Assembly (NCBI RefSeq): GCF_039541075.1
Contig: NZ_BAABFN010000002.1
Span: forward strand, 248,001-312,000
From: Compostibacter hankyongensis
GTDB lineage: Bacteria; Bacteroidota; Bacteroidia; Chitinophagales; Chitinophagaceae
Reading direction: 5' to 3'
DNA: 64,000 nucleotides
A program made the position numbers and the translations under genes. The notes beneath the pieces are model-generated. The model had not been told where the DNA came from, did no database searches, and saw nothing but the letters and a program-made list of their open reading frames with translations. Below are positions 26,423 through 36,760 of the stretch, piece after piece (within the stretch, counting starts at the first letter, position 1; the number at the start of each line of letters is the position of its first letter).

Positions 26423-29400
26423 ATGAATTTATTGCTACTTCCCCAGGGTCGCCGGCCGGGTGCCCGCCATGCCTTAAAGCGGAAAGTCATGATGCAGGTC
26501 AAGTTGATTCCTCTCCTTTTATTGGTTGGTTGCCTCCAGGTAACAGCCCGGGGATATGGGCAGCAGGTAACCCTGAGTGCACAGGATGCCAGCCTTTTTG
26601 AAGTATTTAAATCCCTTCGTCAGCAAACCGGCTATCTTTTTGTCTATGACCTCCGTATGATAACGGAGGCAAAGAAAGTAAGCCTGACGGTGAAAGATGC
26701 CCCTTTGGATCAGGTGCTGTCTATGTGTTTCCGGAACCAGCCCCTAACCTATGCCATAGTGGATCAGACGGTTGTAGTAAGGGAAAAGACTGTAGGGTCA
26801 GCCGCTCCCCCGGATACGCTTATCGATATTCAGGCCCGGGTAACGAATGAAAAAGGAGAGCCCCTTCCCGGAGTAACTGTGACGGTAAAGGGAACCGCCA
26901 GCGGTGCAGTAACGGATGATAAGGGAACCTTCGCCTTGAAAGACATAGGGGAACATACCACTCTCTTGTTTACCAGCATCGGCTATAAGAACAAAGAAGT
27001 GTCGGCGCGCAGGGACTTTCCGCCAGCCATCGTATTGTCTGCCAGCGCCAGCGGCCTGGATGAAATAGTAGTGGTCGGTTACGGAACACAAAAGAAAAAA
27101 GACCTCACCGGAGCCATTTCTTCACTGAATGTTACCCGCCTGGAAAATGAGCATCCGGCTACCGTACAGGACGCCCTTCGGGCCAACGTGTCGGGTCTTA
27201 ATATCGGATTCAATGCATCCGCCAAGGGCGGCGGAAGCCTGCAGATCCGGGGCAGGAACTCCCTGACGGCTGTTTCAAGTCCTTTAATAGTAGTAGATGG
27301 CGTAATATATAACGGAGCCCTGGAAGACATCAATCCCCAGGATATTGAATCCATAGATGTATTGAAAGATGCCAGTGCTGTGGCGGTATACGGGTCGAAA
27401 TCCGCCGGCGGTGTGGTGGCCATTACTACAAAAAAGGGGAAAAGCGGAAAGCCTGTTATAAACTTCAATACCAACATCGGGTTGGCTACCATGGAAGTAA
27501 ATCAGCCGGTATATGACCCAAAGTCGTTTATGATCATGAGGCAGCATGTAGAGGAAAGCATGCATGCCGGAAATGCCAAACCCTATCAGTATGCAGATCC
27601 CCGTAAGCTGCCTGCAGATATCTCGGTCGACCAATGGCTGGCTTATGACGGCGCTACCGGGGATCCCGTCAGCGTATGGCTGCAGCGGCTTAGTTTTACG
27701 TCCATCGAAATAGCCAATTATAAAGCAGGACGCAGCACAAACTGGTATGACCTGGCTTTCCGGAACGGACTGCGGCAAGACTATACCATCAGCCTTTCCG
27801 GTAGAACCGAAGCATTATCGTATTACTGGTCCGGCGGGTACGAAAAGAACGAAGGTATTATCGTGGGAGATGAATATAATACCATTCGAAGCCGCCTGAA
27901 CCTGGAAGGAAAAGTGACCCGGTTTCTGACGGTAGGTATCAACACGCAGTTCGCCGACCGCGACGAAAGCGCCGTGCCGCTTAACTGGGGGAGCGTGGTA
28001 AACCGTCCGCCTTATGCATCTTTATACAATGATGATTCCACAGACTACCGGCGCTATCCCAGCGATGCCTCTACTACGGGGTCTAATCCTTTCGGGATAC
28101 GGAAGTATACCGACCGTCTGACAAAATACTATACCTTAAATTCCCGGATTTATGCGAATGTGAAATTGCCTTTCGGGATAAACTACCAGGTGAATTTTAC
28201 CCCGCGGTTTGAATGGTACCAGTATTTTAACCATCAGTCCTCCAAATGGCCCGATTTCGCGGATGTCGGCGGTACCGCATCCCGGGAGGAACATCAGATC
28301 TACCAATGGCAGGTCGACCATCTGCTGACCTGGAATAAGACCATAAAAAATGACCATCACATTGAAGTGACCTTATTGGCGAATGCAGAGAAATACAATT
28401 ACTGGTCAAACAGCATGAATGCCAGCCATTTTGAACCTAATGATGTGCTGGGTTATCATAACATCGGAGCCGGAACGGTTCCCCCGATCATATCCAGCAA
28501 CGACGAGTACAGCACCGGGGACGCGTTGATGGCTCGTCTGTTCTATTCGCTGAAGGACCGTTACCTGCTTACGTTGTCCCTGCGCCGCGACGGCTACTCA
28601 GCCTTTGGTCAGCGGAACCCCAGGGCCAGCTTCCCCGCCGCTGCGGCCGGATGGGTTTTTACGCAAGAACCCTTTTTTAAATCAAGCTGGCTGAATTATG
28701 GGAAATTGCGTTTCTCCTATGGCGTAAACGGCAATAACGCCATTGGACGTTATGATGCGCTTTCGCGTTTGAATTCTTCGAAATATCTGTATGTAAACGG
28801 AGACGGTACCCTGGAAACGGTCGGTAACTCGTGGGTGGGCGTGCTTGGGAACGTCAGCCTGAAATGGGAAAAAACCGCCGCTTATAACATCGGTCTGGAT
28901 TTTTCTCTTTTAAAAGACAGGCTGAGCGGATCGCTGGAGGCATACAAAAGCCAGACCACTCATCTGCTGGTACAGCGGGCGCTTCCGGTTACTACCGGAT
29001 TTGATTTTATGCTGGACAATCTTGGAGAAGTAGATAATAAAGGGATAGAGCTGAGCCTGAATTCACTGAATATGGACAGGAAGAACTTTTCATGGAATTC
29101 CAGCTTTAACTTTTCCCTAAACCGGAATACAATAGTACATCTCTACGGCAATATGGTAGATATACTGGATGAAAACGGAAAAGTTATCGGACAAAAAGAG
29201 ACCGACGATGTCAGCAACCGCTGGTTTATCGGTCATGCCATAGATGCCGTGTGGGACCTGCGCATGCTGGGTATCTACCAGACCGGCGAGGAGGAAGCTG
29301 CTGCTATTCACGGGCAGAAGCCGGGGGATATTAAATTACAGGACGTAAACGGCGACGACAAATACTCAAACGAGGACCGGCAGTTTCTGGGCTATACCGA

Positions 29401-29851
29401 GCCGCGCTTCCGCTGGACATTCCGGAATGAATTTACTTTATACAAGCAATTCTCCGTATCCTTTATGCTTTATTCCTACTGGGGACATATGGCGGTCTTT
29501 AACCAGGCGCAGAATACCACCTCCGGCAGCGCGCTGGATTATTATAACAGCTATGTATTCCCTTACTGGACTCCCGATAAGCCCATTAATGATTATGCAA
29601 GGCTATACTCCAACGGTGGAGGGGCCAGCTTTAATACCTACCGGAAAAAATCTTTCATCCGGCTGGATAACGTAGCGCTGGCTTATACCTTCAGCCAGCG
29701 GCTTCTGCAGCGGGCAAGCATTAAGGGACTGAAAGTATATTTCAACGTCAAAAATGCTGCTTTTTATGCACCCGACTGGAATTACTGGGATCCGGAAAAC
29801 AGCGGCCCCACGCCAAGGACCTATAACCTGGGGATCAATCTTACGTTGTAG
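26423..29851 (+). CDS. SusC/RagA-type TonB-linked outer-membrane transporter with STN signalling domain
   Basis: The 1142-residue protein imports glycan fragments across the outer membrane with its SusD partner. The order is: signal peptide (to ~residue 45), STN domain (LFEVFKSLRQQTGYLFVYD and onward to ~120) that can signal to FecR, carboxypeptidase-regulatory-like domain (GEPLPGVTVTVKGTASGAVTD), the EIVVVGYGTQKKKDLTGAIS TonB-box/plug start, the plug (DALRANVSGLNI, SLQIRGRNSL, LIVVDGVIYNG, DIESIDVLKDASAVAVYGS), then the barrel ending YNLGINLTL. The STN domain and the ECF/FecR genes upstream make this a trans-envelope-regulated locus. susD follows after 28 bases. Confidence 0.97.
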   Translation: MNLLLLPQGRRPGARHALKRKVMMQVKLIPLLLLVGCLQVTARGYGQQVTLSAQDASLFEVFKSLRQQTGYLFVYDLRMITEAKKVSLTVKDAPLDQVLSMCFRNQPLTYAIVDQTVVVREKTVGSAAPPDTLIDIQARVTNEKGEPLPGVTVTVKGTASGAVTDDKGTFALKDIGEHTTLLFTSIGYKNKEVSARRDFPPAIVLSASASGLDEIVVVGYGTQKKKDLTGAISSLNVTRLENEHPATVQDALRANVSGLNIGFNASAKGGGSLQIRGRNSLTAVSSPLIVVDGVIYNGALEDINPQDIESIDVLKDASAVAVYGSKSAGGVVAITTKKGKSGKPVINFNTNIGLATMEVNQPVYDPKSFMIMRQHVEESMHAGNAKPYQYADPRKLPADISVDQWLAYDGATGDPVSVWLQRLSFTSIEIANYKAGRSTNWYDLAFRNGLRQDYTISLSGRTEALSYYWSGGYEKNEGIIVGDEYNTIRSRLNLEGKVTRFLTVGINTQFADRDESAVPLNWGSVVNRPPYASLYNDDSTDYRRYPSDASTTGSNPFGIRKYTDRLTKYYTLNSRIYANVKLPFGINYQVNFTPRFEWYQYFNHQSSKWPDFADVGGTASREEHQIYQWQVDHLLTWNKTIKNDHHIEVTLLANAEKYNYWSNSMNASHFEPNDVLGYHNIGAGTVPPIISSNDEYSTGDALMARLFYSLKDRYLLTLSLRRDGYSAFGQRNPRASFPAAAAGWVFTQEPFFKSSWLNYGKLRFSYGVNGNNAIGRYDALSRLNSSKYLYVNGDGTLETVGNSWVGVLGNVSLKWEKTAAYNIGLDFSLLKDRLSGSLEAYKSQTTHLLVQRALPVTTGFDFMLDNLGEVDNKGIELSLNSLNMDRKNFSWNSSFNFSLNRNTIVHLYGNMVDILDENGKVIGQKETDDVSNRWFIGHAIDAVWDLRMLGIYQTGEEEAAAIHGQKPGDIKLQDVNGDDKYSNEDRQFLGYTEPRFRWTFRNEFTLYKQFSVSFMLYSYWGHMAVFNQAQNTTSGSALDYYNSYVFPYWTPDKPINDYARLYSNGGGASFNTYRKKSFIRLDNVALAYTFSQRLLQRASIKGLKVYFNVKNAAFYAPDWNYWDPENSGPTPRTYNLGINLTL

Positions 29852-29879
29852 TCATCGTGAAACTTTTTAAAAGAAGGAT

Positions 29880-31715
29880 ATGAAATCGTCATATAAAATC
29901 ATTTTATGGTTAATGCCGGCGCTGCTGGCATTTACAGCCGGGTGTAACAAAGATTATCTGAAACCCAGGCCGCTTTCTTTTTATACGCCGGAGAACCTTT
30001 ATAATACGGCAGAGGGTTTGCAGTCGGCTCTGGTCAATAGTCAGCAGAACCTGTATGCAGAATACTTTGCCGACGAGGCGCCTTTCCTGACCCAGATGGT
30101 ATTGTCTGACGAAGCGGTAAATGTGCTGTCTACTACCTGCCAGAACTTTAACGTATTGCTTCAGCCGGAAGCACCGCTTAATAATACCAATTATATAAAA
30201 ACCGGCTGGTTCTGGGATTACGGGTATAAGGGCATCAAATTGGCCAATACGGTGATCTCCTACATTGATGTTCCTAAATGGGATACTACCTCTGCGGAGG
30301 ATATGGCTACCCGGAATACGCTCCTGGGCAAAGCGTATTTTGAAAGGGCTCTGCGCTATTACTGGCTTTGCAATACTTACGGGGATGTGCCGTGGGCGGG
30401 CAAGCTGTATACTACGCCAAAGCTGGATTTCTATTCGGTCAAGCGTGAGGTGATTTTGGAAAAAATAAAAGAAGACCTTGAGTGGGCGGCGGAATGGGTG
30501 CCGGAAAAAGCCGATAAAGGAGATGTGCCCAAAGGCGCGATACTCCATTTGCTGACCAAGGTGTATCTGGCGCTTGGTGATTTTGATAATGCGATCCGGA
30601 CCGCCAGCCTGGTCATCGACGGGGGTACTTATCACCTCATGACCGAGCGGTTTGGTGCGGACAAGGATGATCCTTCCAAAAACCTGCTCTGGGATTTGCA
30701 CCGCCCTGAAAACAAGGCGCTTCCGGAAAACAAGGAAGCCCTGTATCTGCTCATCGACCGCCCGAACGTACCCGGTAACAGCGGCGGATCCAACCTGATG
30801 CGGAACACGGTTCCCGCCTATTTTGATCCTGATGTCAGAACGCCGAACGGGAACCAGGGAATGGCGCCGATAACCGATATAGAATTTGACATGATGGCAA
30901 AATACGGCCGGGGAATAGGACGGTATCGCCCCACCTGGTACCTCGAGCATACCATCTGGGATAATGACGCGAGTGATCTGCGTCATACCCGGGGCAACTG
31001 GACCTTTATGGACGATCTTGTATATGACAACCCTGCCCTGAAGGGGGTGGACCCTTATTACGGAAAGCCGCTGCAGAAGTATAACGCAACAGGTACACTT
31101 CTGATTGGCGATACCATGAGAAAATGGTACAGCTGGCCCCATCATAAACTATATATTATTGATCCCGAAGTGTTGCAAAGCGAGAGCGGCGGACATGGCG
31201 ACTGGTATATCTTTCGTCTTGCCGAGACCTATCTGCTGAGAGCGGAAGCTTATTGGTGGAAAGGGAATCTTGGGGCTGCAGCTAAAGATATCAATGCCGT
31301 CCGGGTCCGTGCCCAGGCGAAGCCCATTGCCCCCGACGCTGTAAACATTGAAACCATCCTGGATGAACGCGCCCGGGAACTTTGCTATGAGGAGCCGCGA
31401 AAAGAAGTCCTTACACGAATTGCCTATCTTTTTGCCAAGACAGGCAAACCCTATAAGAACAAGGTCTATACCCTGGAAAATTTTTCCAGCCAGAACTTCT
31501 GGTACGACTGGGTTATTGAGAAAGGCAATTATTACAACACCGGCAAGGTGACTATTGTTCACGGAGACCCCTTTACCATAAGTCCTTACCATGTGCTCTG
31601 GCCCGTTCCCCAGCATGCGATCGATGCCAATGTGAACGGTGTGATCAACCAGAACCAGGGATATATAGGAGACGGCAAATCGGTTCCACCGCTGGATGCC
31701 TTGCCTGAAGAATAA
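29880..31715 (+). CDS. SusD/RagB-type glycan-binding lipoprotein
   Basis: The 611-residue surface lipoprotein (lipobox FTAGC) binds glycan and acts as the lid of the SusC transporter. It shows the family pattern: NKDYLKPRPLSFYTPENLYNT at the N-terminus, tetratricopeptide-like helices (LLGKAYFERALRYYWLCN, GDVPKGAILHLLTKVYLALGD), and the C-terminal FRLAETYLLRAEAYWWKG and LDERARELCYEE motifs. The ATG is preceded by AGAAGGAT. It lies between susC and a GH36-like gene. Confidence 0.96.
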   Translation: MKSSYKIILWLMPALLAFTAGCNKDYLKPRPLSFYTPENLYNTAEGLQSALVNSQQNLYAEYFADEAPFLTQMVLSDEAVNVLSTTCQNFNVLLQPEAPLNNTNYIKTGWFWDYGYKGIKLANTVISYIDVPKWDTTSAEDMATRNTLLGKAYFERALRYYWLCNTYGDVPWAGKLYTTPKLDFYSVKREVILEKIKEDLEWAAEWVPEKADKGDVPKGAILHLLTKVYLALGDFDNAIRTASLVIDGGTYHLMTERFGADKDDPSKNLLWDLHRPENKALPENKEALYLLIDRPNVPGNSGGSNLMRNTVPAYFDPDVRTPNGNQGMAPITDIEFDMMAKYGRGIGRYRPTWYLEHTIWDNDASDLRHTRGNWTFMDDLVYDNPALKGVDPYYGKPLQKYNATGTLLIGDTMRKWYSWPHHKLYIIDPEVLQSESGGHGDWYIFRLAETYLLRAEAYWWKGNLGAAAKDINAVRVRAQAKPIAPDAVNIETILDERARELCYEEPRKEVLTRIAYLFAKTGKPYKNKVYTLENFSSQNFWYDWVIEKGNYYNTGKVTIVHGDPFTISPYHVLWPVPQHAIDANVNGVINQNQGYIGDGKSVPPLDALPEE

Positions 31716-31781
31716 AACCTGCTTATTTTTAAGCGGCGGCTTGTTCGTAGACGCTGCCTTTACAAGAGTAATCTGAATAAA

Positions 31782-34082
31782 ATGCCGAGAAAAATACTGT
31801 TTATCCTGTTGCTGACAGCGGGTGGCTATTTTCCTGTATGCGCTCAGCAGTCCCCGGGAAATGATTATGGAATAAGTGTGCGTGGCCACATGATTACCAT
31901 AAAGGCCGGATCGCTTACGCGAACCATTCATATCGACTCGGCCGGTTTCCGGACGACAGATATCCATATCGGCCGGGAAAATCTGCTGAACCGTGCAGCG
32001 AAGGAAATGAGCCTCCATTTTTATCATGCTTCACCCAACCGGGAGCCGGAAGGCATGGAAGACCACGGGGAAAACGGCATACGGCAGGAAGCCACCGCCG
32101 CTAACCAGACGGACGCCCTTAACGTTTCCGGGAAAGATACTTTCCGGCAGGATACAAAGTGGACAGACAGTACGGCGCTTTCCGCCGCCGGTTTCGGCGC
32201 CGTGTTTGGCTATACCCGTTATACCGTTTCCTTTCCCGCCCCGGGAACCACACGTCTGACGATCCGGAGCCGCGGCATCCGCGGGTCATTCCGGAATGTT
32301 GTCGTGGATGTGGTTTACGAGATATATCAAGGGTATCCCGCGATTCGTAAATGGGTGACCGTTACCAACAACAGCGCGCAATGGATCAAGATCGACGACC
32401 TGGTCATGGATGATCTCGAGCTGAAGCCTTCTTTTTGCCATACCACGGATTTCACGCCGTCGGAAAGAGGCGCGGTTTCCAGTATCCGGGGCTTCTCAAA
32501 TGAACCGGCAACTGCCGGTATTATTGCGGTAAGCGAAGTCCCTTCGGCATTGCGGTCGGTAGAATCCACCGGGGCGATGGGCTACATTTCCTCCTATTTT
32601 GAATGGGTGCTCGGGCCGGTAGAAAGCTTTACCTCGGAACCCGTATGGATGTATGCGTTTAATGGTGAGCGGCAGACCACGCTTTCAGGAGTATCTACGC
32701 CGATGGACAGAACCATTGAAGGAGACTTTCAGACCTTCTTATACGAAAAGATCGGCATCAAAAGAGATGATGAGGGGATAAGTCCCATCTGGTGCAGCTG
32801 GAGCAACTTCGGGGCGCTCATCAACGATACCCTCATCAGGAAGATGGCGGATATTGCATCCGCCATAGGCATCCGTACGATATTGCTGGATGCGGGCTGG
32901 TCGAAAGGAAATACGCCGTCTTCGGGAGCGCCTTTCAGCACGGCGCCGGACCGGGATAAATTCCCCGACTTTGCCGGCACCTGCCGTTATATTACAGAAA
33001 AAGGGCTTCGTCTGGGTTTATGGCTGACCTGTTTCCGCCATCCCGCTTATGCCCGCGATCTCAAGGTGCTGCCGCACGCCTACAGCCTTCCGCGCATCGA
33101 AAGAGACGGAGGGCTGGCCATGAGCTTTGCCAGCCGCTGGCGCTATTATTATGCCAATGACCTGGTCGACCTGCACGATCGTTACGGCGCGACCTATTTT
33201 AAGCAGGACCTTACGAATATCAAGTTCGGTGATATTGCAAAAGGACACGACAGCAGAACGCGCAAGGAATCCGTGCTGAGAGGCCTGAGGGGCTTGCTTG
33301 AATCGCAGGACCGGGCGGCGGCTTCCGCTCCCGATATTCATCTGGAACTGACCCATGAAATATACTGGGGCACGCCGGGGACACCCTGTGATGTGGCTGC
33401 GCTGAAGCATGTCCCCTCTTTTCATGTTCCGCCGAATGATTATTCGGGAGCCGGAAAAACGAAACAGCCTGTAAATGACAGCTGGCCATATGCTCCGGAT
33501 AGTTTACGGCAACAGCTACTGGCAGGCTGTTGGCATGTCCGTTCGAAGCTATATGCCTATCGCGGGTTGCCGCTGAATGCCATAGAGTATTATGGCGCCG
33601 CTACCGTAAATTACAAAGGAAGTCTTACCGCCCAGGTGCAACGAAGGCAGCTCTGCAGCTGGCTCATGGGGGCTCCGAATGTGTTTGCCGGCGACCTTTC
33701 TTCCCTGACCGCAGAGAATATCCGGGTTTATCACGATGGCTTTGCCCTGCTGAAAAAGTTGAATGACCGCTATGGCATTTACCGTCATTTTCAGTACAGT
33801 GGGGTGCCGGCTCCTACCGACAAAGACTGGCACTGGTGGGGCAAGCTGAATGAAAAAGGATACGGCGCGGTGGTCGTAATGCGCGGCAGCGGAGGTGCGG
33901 CCCGGCGGCAGATCAATATCCCCTGGGTGCAGGCGGACCGTAAGTACAAGGTAAGGCTCTGCTTCCGGGATCAGTCAAAAGGCGTCTACTCAGGAAAGGA
34001 ACTGGCGCAGGGAAAATTGACGCTTTCCCTGGATACATACGATCAGGAGATCATTGCGCTCACGCCCGTATCTCAACCCTGA
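31782..34082 (+). CDS. GH36-like alpha-galactosidase family protein (GH36A), secreted
   Basis: The 766-residue protein has a signal peptide ending PVCAQ. An N-terminal beta-sandwich leads into a clan GH-D-like barrel: WCSWSNFG, IRTILLDAGWSKGN, LRLGLWLTCFRHP and YFKQDLTNIKFG (candidate nucleophile Asp near residue 475). It is the catalytic member of the PUL and probably acts on alpha-galactosides imported or bound by SusC/SusD. The acid/base residue is not obvious to me, and a related specificity such as alpha-N-acetylgalactosamine is possible. A diverged fragment of a paralogue covering residues ~550-580 lies at 36671-36760, beside the ROK gene. Confidence 0.8.
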   Translation: MPRKILFILLLTAGGYFPVCAQQSPGNDYGISVRGHMITIKAGSLTRTIHIDSAGFRTTDIHIGRENLLNRAAKEMSLHFYHASPNREPEGMEDHGENGIRQEATAANQTDALNVSGKDTFRQDTKWTDSTALSAAGFGAVFGYTRYTVSFPAPGTTRLTIRSRGIRGSFRNVVVDVVYEIYQGYPAIRKWVTVTNNSAQWIKIDDLVMDDLELKPSFCHTTDFTPSERGAVSSIRGFSNEPATAGIIAVSEVPSALRSVESTGAMGYISSYFEWVLGPVESFTSEPVWMYAFNGERQTTLSGVSTPMDRTIEGDFQTFLYEKIGIKRDDEGISPIWCSWSNFGALINDTLIRKMADIASAIGIRTILLDAGWSKGNTPSSGAPFSTAPDRDKFPDFAGTCRYITEKGLRLGLWLTCFRHPAYARDLKVLPHAYSLPRIERDGGLAMSFASRWRYYYANDLVDLHDRYGATYFKQDLTNIKFGDIAKGHDSRTRKESVLRGLRGLLESQDRAAASAPDIHLELTHEIYWGTPGTPCDVAALKHVPSFHVPPNDYSGAGKTKQPVNDSWPYAPDSLRQQLLAGCWHVRSKLYAYRGLPLNAIEYYGAATVNYKGSLTAQVQRRQLCSWLMGAPNVFAGDLSSLTAENIRVYHDGFALLKKLNDRYGIYRHFQYSGVPAPTDKDWHWWGKLNEKGYGAVVVMRGSGGAARRQINIPWVQADRKYKVRLCFRDQSKGVYSGKELAQGKLTLSLDTYDQEIIALTPVSQP

Positions 34083-34493
34083 AAGGCTTTGCCCGAAAAG
34101 GACACTGTCCTTGGTTTATTTAGTCTCCCGGAGCCTTTGCGGTGCTGCTCCCTTCCGTCAGACCTGTGGCGCCCAGCAGGATGGCGTTTTCGCCAAGAGT
34201 GCTTTTAACCATACACATACGCAGCCGGCTGTCCGACAGTCCGCGGATCAGGATATCTCGGAGATGATAAATCGGTTCCTCCTCTTGATGCTTTGCCAAC
34301 GATTAAAACCATTATACACTTTCAATGAAGTCCAATATGCCGGAATATATTAGTCGGGTAAATAAATCTGATTTCGATACCAGTTATCCCAAGATAAAAA
34401 AAATACCTAAATTTAAGGACAACTCTGTTAAACAGTAGCTGTTGCCACAGTTTTAATACATAGGCATCACAAAGATGTAAATTATAGTTATTT
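34083..34493. other. Gap between the two GH36-like genes
   Basis: The first ~180 bases hold the ROK remnant described separately. From ~34290 the base composition turns AT-rich, like the gene that follows. A 37-codon open frame at 34325-34438 (MKSNMPEYISRVNK at its start) has no recognisable relatives and may be chance or a fragment. No clear terminator or consensus promoter was found. Confidence 0.5.
34120..34262 (-). pseudogene. Decayed 3' end of a ROK-family gene
   Basis: Read on the minus strand this segment gives LIRGLSDSRL and KSTLGENAILLGATGLTEG, nearly identical to the C-terminus of the intact ROK gene at 36747-37637 (LLGAAGLTEG), then its own tail and a TAA stop. Everything upstream of roughly the last 45 codons is gone. 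It lies 37 bases after the GH36A stop, convergent with it, so an earlier version of this locus had GH36A facing a ROK gene. Confidence 0.85.
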
Positions 34494-36533
34494 ATGAGAT
34501 TTCTTTATAAAAACCCTTTATTGATCTTATTTTTCGTTTATGCGCCGGCGATAGGGCAAAATCGCTTGGAAGATTGCATGGCCATACTTAAGAAAGATAC
34601 CCTTACTATCAATAATAGCAGGATAGAAGAAAAGTGGATATGGAATAATGGGAATATTATACCTTATAGCATAAAAAATATAACAAACGGAAAGACTTTG
34701 GTAACCAAGGCTTCTTCATTACCCTTTGTTCTTCCCAATGAGTCATTCCGTAGAAACGAAGACTTCTCAGTTATAAATAAACAAAGGGATAGCGTCAATG
34801 GAATCCCATCTCATCTTGAAGTAACTATCATTAATCGTTATACTAACATTGATGTCAAGCAGGAGTATTGGATATTCCCCGGGATACCGGCGATCTCGCA
34901 AAATATTTATTGGAAATATCACATTCACAACCATCAGTCCAAGACAACGGCTGATTCATCGGAGAAGAACGCTGAGAATAAACCGTATTCGTTGCATTAT
35001 GGAATCAAAGGAAAGAATTGGTCAATGAGTGTAGTTCAGTTTAGAGACCAGACGGATCATCATGACAATCTCATTAAAGAAGAAGAATTCATCCCGTATA
35101 CCGCCAGGGAGCATTACACGGGTAATCTCCTCTTAGCAAATAACTTAGATGATGGCATGAGTTTCTTTATTCTAAAAGAGGCTCCTAATGCAAACAGTCA
35201 AGTTAATTATCCGGGTTACGATTACACAGTCAGTAATACAGCGATAACCATTCCATGTGCAGGATTTGAAGAAACAAGTATCGCGGGAAACTGGATAAAA
35301 GGATATACCATTACCACCGGTATCGGCAATAGTAAAACAGGCAATCTTCTTTCTTTACGGCAATATCTTCAAAATTCTATCCTGTATGATCCTTCCAGAT
35401 ATGAAATGATCATGTCGAATACATGGGGGGATCGTGGCCAGGATGGGAAGATCAGCGAGTCTTTTATCCTGAAAGAACTAAAAAGTGCTAAAAAATTAGG
35501 CATTACCCATCTCCAGATCGATGACGGATGGCAGCAAGGCTTATCGCAAAACTCAGCTTCAAAAGCAGGAAGCCTATGGGATGCATGGACACCTGACAAT
35601 TGGCTTCCCAATAAGGATCGTTTCCCGAATGGCCTAAATAAAGTTATTCAATCTGCAAAAGAAAATAATATTAAGCTTGGGCTTTGGTTCAATCCATCCA
35701 GCAAAAACAATTATGCCAATTGGGAAAGGGATGCCGATATTCTTATTAATCTTTATAAAACAGACAGTATACAATATTTCAAAATTGACGGTGTAATCAT
35801 ACCCAATAAAGAGGCAGAAATAAATTTCGAAAGATTCCTTAAAAAAGTAAAAGAGAAGACTGGCGGGAGAGTATTTTTCAATCTGGACCTTACCGCCGGA
35901 ATAAGAGGCGGCTACTTTATGTTTCGTAACGCAGGGAATTTATTTCTGGAAAATCGTTATTCTGACTTTGGAAATTATATTCCCTTTCATACGCTGAGAA
36001 ACCTTTGGATGCTTTCTAAATATTTTCCGCCACAGATGTTACAAGTCGAATTTCTGAATAAATGGAGGAACGAGAATAAATATTCACCGGGAAATCGCTT
36101 CTCTCCTATTCATTACAGGTTCGAATATTTATTTGCTATTGCCATGATGGCTCAGCCCCTGGCCTGGATGGAAACTTCAAACTTACCTCAAGAGGCATTT
36201 GACTGTGCGCCGCTCATAAAGCAATATAAGAATGTGATGGCTGATATACATGCAGGGATGATTATGCCGATAGGAAATTGTCCCGATGGCATCTCCTGGA
36301 CAGGATTTCAGTCTATTAAAGATAACGGAGGCTACCTGCTCATTTTCCGTGAAAGCGGTAATAGAAGCAAAGAAGTATTTAACCTATATCAAACCCATGG
36401 AAGAAAACTTGCATTTGAAAAAGTCCTTGGCAATACCCAGACATCAATTTGCAGGTTTATCGATAATGGGAAAATTGAAATAACTCTTCCGGATAAAAAT
36501 TCATTTGTTATGTATAAATATGAGGTTCAGTAA
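34494..36533 (+). CDS. Second GH36-like alpha-galactosidase (GH36B), AT-rich
   Basis: The 679-residue secreted protein (signal peptide ending PAIGQ) has the GH-D pattern ITHLQIDDGWQQG, KLGLWFNPS, YFKIDG near residue 429 (nucleophile Asp) and LENRYSDFGNYIP near 485 (candidate acid/base Asp). The barrel core and the NLWMLSKYFPPQMLQVEFLNKW helix are conserved, so the enzyme looks intact. Codon use is strongly AT-biased compared with every neighbour, which suggests recent transfer or a different origin. It is only distantly similar to GH36A, so it is not a tandem duplicate of it. It is flanked by remnants of both GH36A-type and ROK genes. Confidence 0.82.
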   Translation: MRFLYKNPLLILFFVYAPAIGQNRLEDCMAILKKDTLTINNSRIEEKWIWNNGNIIPYSIKNITNGKTLVTKASSLPFVLPNESFRRNEDFSVINKQRDSVNGIPSHLEVTIINRYTNIDVKQEYWIFPGIPAISQNIYWKYHIHNHQSKTTADSSEKNAENKPYSLHYGIKGKNWSMSVVQFRDQTDHHDNLIKEEEFIPYTAREHYTGNLLLANNLDDGMSFFILKEAPNANSQVNYPGYDYTVSNTAITIPCAGFEETSIAGNWIKGYTITTGIGNSKTGNLLSLRQYLQNSILYDPSRYEMIMSNTWGDRGQDGKISESFILKELKSAKKLGITHLQIDDGWQQGLSQNSASKAGSLWDAWTPDNWLPNKDRFPNGLNKVIQSAKENNIKLGLWFNPSSKNNYANWERDADILINLYKTDSIQYFKIDGVIIPNKEAEINFERFLKKVKEKTGGRVFFNLDLTAGIRGGYFMFRNAGNLFLENRYSDFGNYIPFHTLRNLWMLSKYFPPQMLQVEFLNKWRNENKYSPGNRFSPIHYRFEYLFAIAMMAQPLAWMETSNLPQEAFDCAPLIKQYKNVMADIHAGMIMPIGNCPDGISWTGFQSIKDNGGYLLIFRESGNRSKEVFNLYQTHGRKLAFEKVLGNTQTSICRFIDNGKIEITLPDKNSFVMYKYEVQ

Positions 36534-36670
36534 TTTATTATGTTCTCTTGCACAGGATTCGCTGGAGTGGGCTTATGAGGACCAATGAGAAAATTTCCAA
36601 GACCGGCGGCCTGGGCGGACAGTATCGTGACTAAGAGCCAGGTTGTAAGTAAATAGTATGGGCGGTACGT

Positions 36671-36760
36671 CCGCCGGATGACCATTCGGGCGCCGGAAAA
36701 ACGAAACGGCCTGTACATGACCGCTGGCAGTACGCTCCGGATAGGCTCAGACAACAGCTG
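36671..36760 (+). pseudogene. Internal fragment of a GH36A paralogue fused to the ROK 3' end
   Basis: This ~90-base segment matches GH36A positions ~33429-33517 (about 74 of 89 bases by hand alignment). It still translates in one frame as PPDDHSGAGKTKRPVHDRW and onward, against PPNDYSGAGKTKQPVNDSW in GH36A (22 of 29 residues over the whole piece). At ~36757 similarity to GH36A stops and similarity to the ROK remnant at 34120-34262 begins. The ROK stop codon (36747-36749) and its last few codons lie in this GH36-derived DNA. Confidence 0.85.
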
